Assembly: GCF_021134715.1 (NCBI RefSeq)
Contig: NC_060024.1
Span: 10,354,001-10,418,000 of the forward strand
Reading direction: 5' to 3'
DNA from: Daphnia pulex
Lineage: Eukaryota; Arthropoda; Branchiopoda; Diplostraca; Daphniidae
DNA: 64,000 nucleotides
Positions 59,564 to 64,000 of this stretch are shown here, in pieces. The translations under genes were made by a program, and so were the position numbers. The notes below the pieces were generated by a model. That model did not search any database. It saw only the letters and a list, made by a program, of their open reading frames with translations, and was not told the origin of the DNA. Each line of letters begins with the position of its first letter. Position 1 is the first letter of the stretch.

Positions 59564-59876
59564 TTATGGGGACGCAGGTGTTGTTGTTGTTGTCAAGACT
59601 TCCGTGGTGGTAGACACAGTTGTGGGCAGCGACGTCGCTGTTGATGACGAAGAAGTGGAGCACCTTTTCTTATTGCCGTGGTGATGCTTGCCTCCGTGAC
59701 GTTTGTCCAGGATTTCAGACCCTTCTGGAACAACTGGTGCTTGTTCGCTAGCCTGTATATAAAAATGCATAAATCAATCGCATGCGCCAATTTGGGATTA
59801 ATAATTAACATTTTTATACCTGAATTATCAACTGGAGACAGACTAGGACGAGAACAAGAACAAGGGACTTTTTCAT
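59564..59876 (-). CDS. Small secreted peptide precursor, His/Gly-rich
   Basis: Two exons (59876-59820 and 59752-59564) encode 81 residues. The signal peptide is strong (MKKSLVLVLVLVCLQLIIQ; cleavage after IQAS or so). Then an acidic leader (EQAPVVPEGSEILD) ends at KR, followed by HGGKHHHGNK and KKR-type basic residues, and a Ser/Thr-rich tail (STSSSSTATSLPTTVSTTTE) ending TTTTTPASP that looks O-glycosylated. Prohormone-convertase cleavage at the two basic sites would free a ten-residue His/Gly/Lys peptide. One Cys stands just after the second site. I recognise no family. It may be a neuropeptide, an antimicrobial or metal-binding peptide, or a mucin-like surface protein; the function is unknown. 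Confidence 0.6.
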
Positions 59877-60369
59877 CTTTTTTAATCGTTGCTTTGAATC
59901 TGCCACAAATTTATACAATACGCAAATCTACATAGGGTCAGCTCCTTTTATGACAAAATTTTGGTCACTGTCAGTGCGTCATTTTTAACCGCATAGCATC
60001 TGTATACTCCGCATATGGTGTCGCGGTTGATGAGTGGCAGTTTCCAACAAATGAATTCGTCGGTGAATAACATCCATGATAACATATTTGAATAAATAAC
60101 ATCCATTTGAAGAATAAGAATGAGTAACGGCTAGTTGAACCAACACAAATATTGGATTTCCCAACACAATATACCATAAAACGAATGTGGTATTTATTCA
60201 GACAGTCATCATATTCTTTCAATATTATTCCGTACAGAATGTGTGGGCTTAAATAAGCAAGCAATTGGCTCAAATTTATTTTACCGAGAATAAATAATAC
60301 GCAATAAATAAGGCTCCGGTGTTTTGTATTTACAAGAGCTATCTGATAGTACATCAAATACATGACATT
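59877..60369. other. Intergenic between peptide precursor and ELP4
   Basis: AT-rich sequence containing the ELP4 3' UTR and the promoter of the peptide gene. The 130-codon minus frame at 59971-60363 has no family likeness and is probably accidental. Confidence 0.4.
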
Positions 60370-61871
60370 TTAAAAATCGAGATTGGATTTGGATGAACCG
60401 GATGAACAACCCATCGACGAGGAATTGTCAGCTACCGATTTGTCATCTTCAACAGCTGGTGGTAGGTGAAGTTTCTATAATTTTGTTACAGTCAAAAGAT
60501 GATCAGCTATTAAGTCTAATAAATCACGCTGTTGATGGCGTACCTCGATTTTGAATTTCCTTTTGGTAGCTTTGAAACCGTAAGTTGTCGTTCCATCCTG
60601 GATGGGTTTAAGGGACGTCAAATTCATAATTTTCTTCATTTCCAAAATTCCGTGGACGTCCATCAGATCACGGAGGTGTGGGTCTTCCCGTAAAGATTTC
60701 AACTGGATTACCACATCAGCCAGTTTTCGACTCCGACTCACCAGAGCTTGCTAAAAAATAAAAATGTCTACGATTGAAACAGTGAAAAGATACGGGATAA
60801 ACATTCGAAGGGGTCTTACGCTTAGTAGTTGATGAGGAATTGTTACAACGGCTACTGCATTGGCTGAGCGCACTATGGATTTCAGTAGCAACAGAGTGGC
60901 GGTAAAATCCGTCGACACACTATTTTGGTTTTCATCGAACTGCCAAAATGGTGAACCGAATGAAGATATCGTAATTCTCAGTAGATTAGAGCTGTTGCCA
61001 GAATCGAGTTCCCATTTTTTAATAGTTTCCTCGACTGTGCTCAGTAGACTTAAACAATTGGGATTTTTCAGTGTCCCTGCAGGTGGAAATGTATTAGTTA
61101 CTAAAATTAATCTATTTGGTCTTACACAAACATTTATTTTCACCTTTTTTTTCTTGTAGATTGTTGGTACTTTCTCCACACCAAACTGCTATATTGGACC
61201 TTTGAGTTTCAGGAATGACATAAGGGATGGAGAGATCAAAAGCATTTCCAGTTCTTTGGTTATTGTCTTCCAAAGTAAGGTTTTCATATCGCCAAGCAAT
61301 CTTTAATTCCTCCTTGTTTTCAATTAATGGATTTGTTTCTTTGGGCTCAGTAACAGGGGATGGCAGGTTGTTGAGCTATGAGTTCAATTATTTTCATTTT
61401 AATTCAATTTCAATTCTGAAGGATTTACTCACTAGATCCCAAGGATTTTCATTCAATGAAGCTGATAAAAGATGATTTTTTTGCACAGCTCCTTCAGCCA
61501 AGAAGTACTTAGTCATAATTTTAGCATAAGAGCCGTACAAATCCTCCTCTATTTTCAATTGATAAAAATTTAAGAAAACAAGTACAAATTTAAAATATTT
61601 TAAGGAAAAATATTACCAATCAAACAGAGAGAGCCCAACGGTAATCCACCTTCTAAAGAAAAAAATATTACACATTATTTAAGTAGTCATCATTGCAGCA
61701 TTAGTAAGCCCCTAAGATAATAGAAAACTAACCCATAATATTATCCAAAGAATTGATGCCGGAAGATACATTTAATGTGCTATTTAGCGCAGATATTTTT
61801 GTGCCCACTATATTAGTGGAAGACACTTTTGTTCTTTTCTGAAAACTTGAAATTTGAACGTTAACCGCCAT
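60370..61871 (-). CDS. ELP4: Elongator complex protein 4 (ELP4)
   Basis: About eight exons run from the ATG at 61871 (MAVNVQISSFQKRTKVSS) to the stop at 60370. The RecA-like/PAXNEB fold is seen in GINSLDNIM then GGLPLGSLCLIEEDLYGSYA, KYFLAEGAVQKNHLL, LKIAWRYENL, and FDLSIPYVIPE. The C-terminal half has SSFGSPFWQFD, LLLLKSIVRSANAVAVVTIP and HLRDLMDVHGILEMKKIMNL, followed by YGFKATKRKFKIEKLHLPP and the ending SKSNLDF, which matches the LDF end of human ELP4. ELP4 forms a hexameric ring with ELP5 and ELP6 inside Elongator, which makes the cm5/mcm5 modification at the wobble uridine of tRNAs. The Walker A is degenerate, as usual in ELP4. It is divergent from the RYK gene, 392 bases apart. Confidence 0.92.
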
Positions 61872-62263
61872 GTTGACATCAAAGTTATGGAAAAGATAGT
61901 TGAATTTGTCGGAGAAATACACCACAGTGAACCACGTGAAAAACCTGAAAACTACTGAAACGCCCGTCAGCCCGACAATAAAAACAGTAGACTAAAACAA
62001 AACAAAATTAATTTAAGTTAATTCAATTTTCCTTTGATTTGTTTCGTCTGCTGAAAAGAGCGAGGTCCCCTACTATGTAGTATTTTTTTTGGCCACTACG
62101 CGTCTCTTGCTTCGCAAATAAACAATTGTGAAAATGGCAACGCTTTTAGCCTATCCGTCTGATGTGAAAAATTGACTGTCAACGAAAATAGCCTTCTTTC
62201 CTTTTCATTTTAATTCAGAAGCAAACTAATCGTGACTATAAAAAAATAGAAAACAATGGAGTA
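61872..62263. other. Shared 5' region of ELP4 and RYK
   Basis: The 392-base spacer separates two divergent start codons. A three-codon upstream frame for RYK (ATG GAG TAA, 62256-62264) overlaps the RYK start (see finding). Confidence 0.5.
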
Positions 62264-64000
62264 ATGGGTTACAATTTAATTGTCTTCTTTTTTCTTCTCT
62301 TTTTTTCTCTGGCCAATGCTGGTCTCAACTTTTACATCAGTCAACAAGAAAGTTTCAGAGTGCTGGGTAAAGTGAAGCTACATCCAACGAATACAAATTT
62401 TTTACTGATTTATTTTAATACTTTGGCAGGTCTTGTAGCTGAATTGGCATATGTTAGAGATGGAAGCATCAATGATGTTGCACAACATTTTGTGGTACCT
62501 GTACCATCCCACATTCAAGAACTTTGTTTTGTTTGGGTGAACGCTGATTCCAAAGCAGTAAACTTTCCCACTAATCTGTAATGATCCAACTGATTTGTAA
62601 TGTCAACACTTTTTATTAATTTTTCAGGTTAAATACTCTATTTTCACCAAGGATAATAGTATGCAACCAGTCAACCATGTTTCCTTGAATATTTCAAATC
62701 AAGGTGTGGTACCGAGGGAACCACAGATATTTTGCCTACTTTTGCCTTGTAGCACCTATTTGCCTTCAAAACTAGAAGTCTCCATGAAAATAAATTTTAC
62801 TTCCTTCAATAATGTGACAGTGTTGAATGTTGTGATGAAGAAAGATTGCTCATCAGGTAAAATTTATATTATATCTTCAATATCTAATGTAAGCATTTAA
62901 GCATTTTGTGTGTTAGAAGATTTTAGAAATATTGACCAGGATGTTCTGTCAAAAGTGATTCCAGCAGAGGACTCCTCATTTATGCTGTTTGTGGCTGTTG
63001 GAATAGCTTTTGGAGTCCTTGTAGTGTCACTAGCAGCTGCCTCTTGTTTTCTTTGCCCCAAGCACAATTTATGTCGTCAACAACCACAAACACAAAGGTA
63101 ACAATCATAATTATAGCCTAATTGATATATTTTACTGCTACTTACATATTCATCAATCTAGAACTATTGCACCCAACAATGGTACAGCAGTTTATTCCCC
63201 TGTTCAAGCATCTTGTACCGAAGAAGCGGGTGTAGCAACACTGTATGTAAATGATCCAGCTGCTCATCAAATTGTCGCTGAGGATAAACCATCGTTCCGT
63301 CTTCAGCGGAACAATATTATCATTGGAAAAACTTTACTAGAGGGCACATTTGGTTCCATTTTTCATGCAACTCTTCAAATACCTGGGATACCTCTTCAGG
63401 ACGTCATAGTCAAGACAGTCAAGAGTATGAGTATAACGTCCTTACTCATCACCTTGAAGAAAATGATTTAAGATTTATTTAATTTCTTTAAAATGTAGAT
63501 AACGCAGCGGAAACGCAAGTGAGGCTTATGATGGAAGAAGGGACGAGGTTCCAAGATCTGAAACATCAGAACATTTACCCATTGATCGGTATTGTTGATG
63601 GCGATGGATGTCGACCGCTATTGGTTTATCCATCCGTGACTTATGGAAATCTAAAACGGTTGGTTTGAACCAAAATCATCAATTATGTTGGATAGCTTTA
63701 TAATAATTCTTCTATTCTAGATGGTTATTATACTGCAGAGGATCTCTAGATGGAAGTCTACCACATCCCCTTTGCACACAGGATTTAGTGACTATTGCAC
63801 TCCACGTTTTACGAGGAGTTCAGTACTTGCACCAACAAAACATCATCCACAAAGATCTGGCGACGAGAAACTGTGTGTAAGTTCTTACAGTTATCAGAAA
63901 ATTTGTGAGTCTTTTTTTTTTAAATATTTTCTTATAATAGAATTGATGACCTGTTTCACGTCAAGTTAACTGACATGGCTTTATCCCGAGATTTCTTTCC
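62264..64000 (+). CDS. RYK: RYK/Derailed Wnt receptor, partial
   Basis: Exons seen: 62264-62366, 62430-62557, 62628-62856, 62917-63097, 63162-63424, 63499-63658, 63721-63876 and 63941 onward, off the right edge. After a signal peptide (MGYNLIVFFFLLFFSLANAG) comes a WIF domain (LNFYISQQESFRVLG, LAYVRDGSINDVAQHFVVPV, LCFVWVNADSKAV, KYSIFTKDNS, PCSTYLPSKLEVSMKINF). One membrane span follows (SFMLFVAVGIAFGVLVVSLA), then a short cytoplasmic linker and a kinase-like domain with glycine loop LLEGTFGSIFHA, lysine in DVIVKTVK, HKDLATRNC, and TDMALSRDFF. RYK proteins bind Wnt through WIF and have a kinase domain with low or no activity; the metal-binding DFG is replaced (DNA in mammals, DMA here). They guide axons and sense Wnt5. 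Confidence 0.95.

Noticed and set aside
59971-60363. 130-codon minus-strand frame downstream of ELP4
   Set aside because: Tyr/Ile/Leu-rich from AT-rich DNA; overlaps the ELP4 3' UTR; no family likeness.

Overview
The window looks like nuclear DNA of an arthropod, most likely a cladoceran crustacean of the Daphnia type. Genes are packed on both strands, and most introns are only 55-90 bases with plain GT-AG ends. The proteins read as arthropod orthologues (Aplip1-type JIP1, one tryptophan hydroxylase, one acetyl-CoA carboxylase). A secreted repeat protein of YYTEAP type and small MITEs fill the accessory part. The species is an inference from these traits, not from a database match. I rebuilt exons by eye from splice sites and reading phase; summed exon lengths are divisible by three for all genes where I list every exon.

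Left part (1-12 kb): the 5' end of cramped/CRAMP1 (minus), divergent from a GTSF1-like double CHHC zinc-finger gene (plus). Then come ABITRAM and CMC2, both minus and only 29 nt apart, and a 15-exon ZNFX1 helicase gene (plus). GTSF1 and ZNFX1 are both small-RNA/PIWI-pathway families. A tRNA-Thr(CGT) follows. From 13 to 24 kb there are two tandem SUEL/rhamnose-binding-type lectin genes, a short LITAF-domain gene, ATG5, MESH1/HDDC3 and an UNC-93A-like transporter.

Middle part (24-36 kb) is the accessory, repeat-rich region. It holds an inverted-repeat foldback element, a cluster of six 15-mers, a candidate small spliced gene carrying a TIR element and a piggyBac-type MITE in its introns, a frameshifted YYTEAP repeat gene with a duplicated promoter, tandem duplications, an annexin gene with a shortened C terminus, and a tRNA-Val-like SINE/relic.

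Right part (36-64 kb): a complete acetyl-CoA carboxylase gene (minus) with the AMPK site split across a splice junction, a CKAP2-like mitotic protein, a JIP1/Aplip1 scaffold, tryptophan hydroxylase, an unrecognised secreted protein, a tiny secreted peptide precursor, ELP4, and the 5' two thirds of a RYK/Derailed receptor that runs off the right edge. No operons of bacterial type, CRISPR arrays or intact transposase genes were seen.
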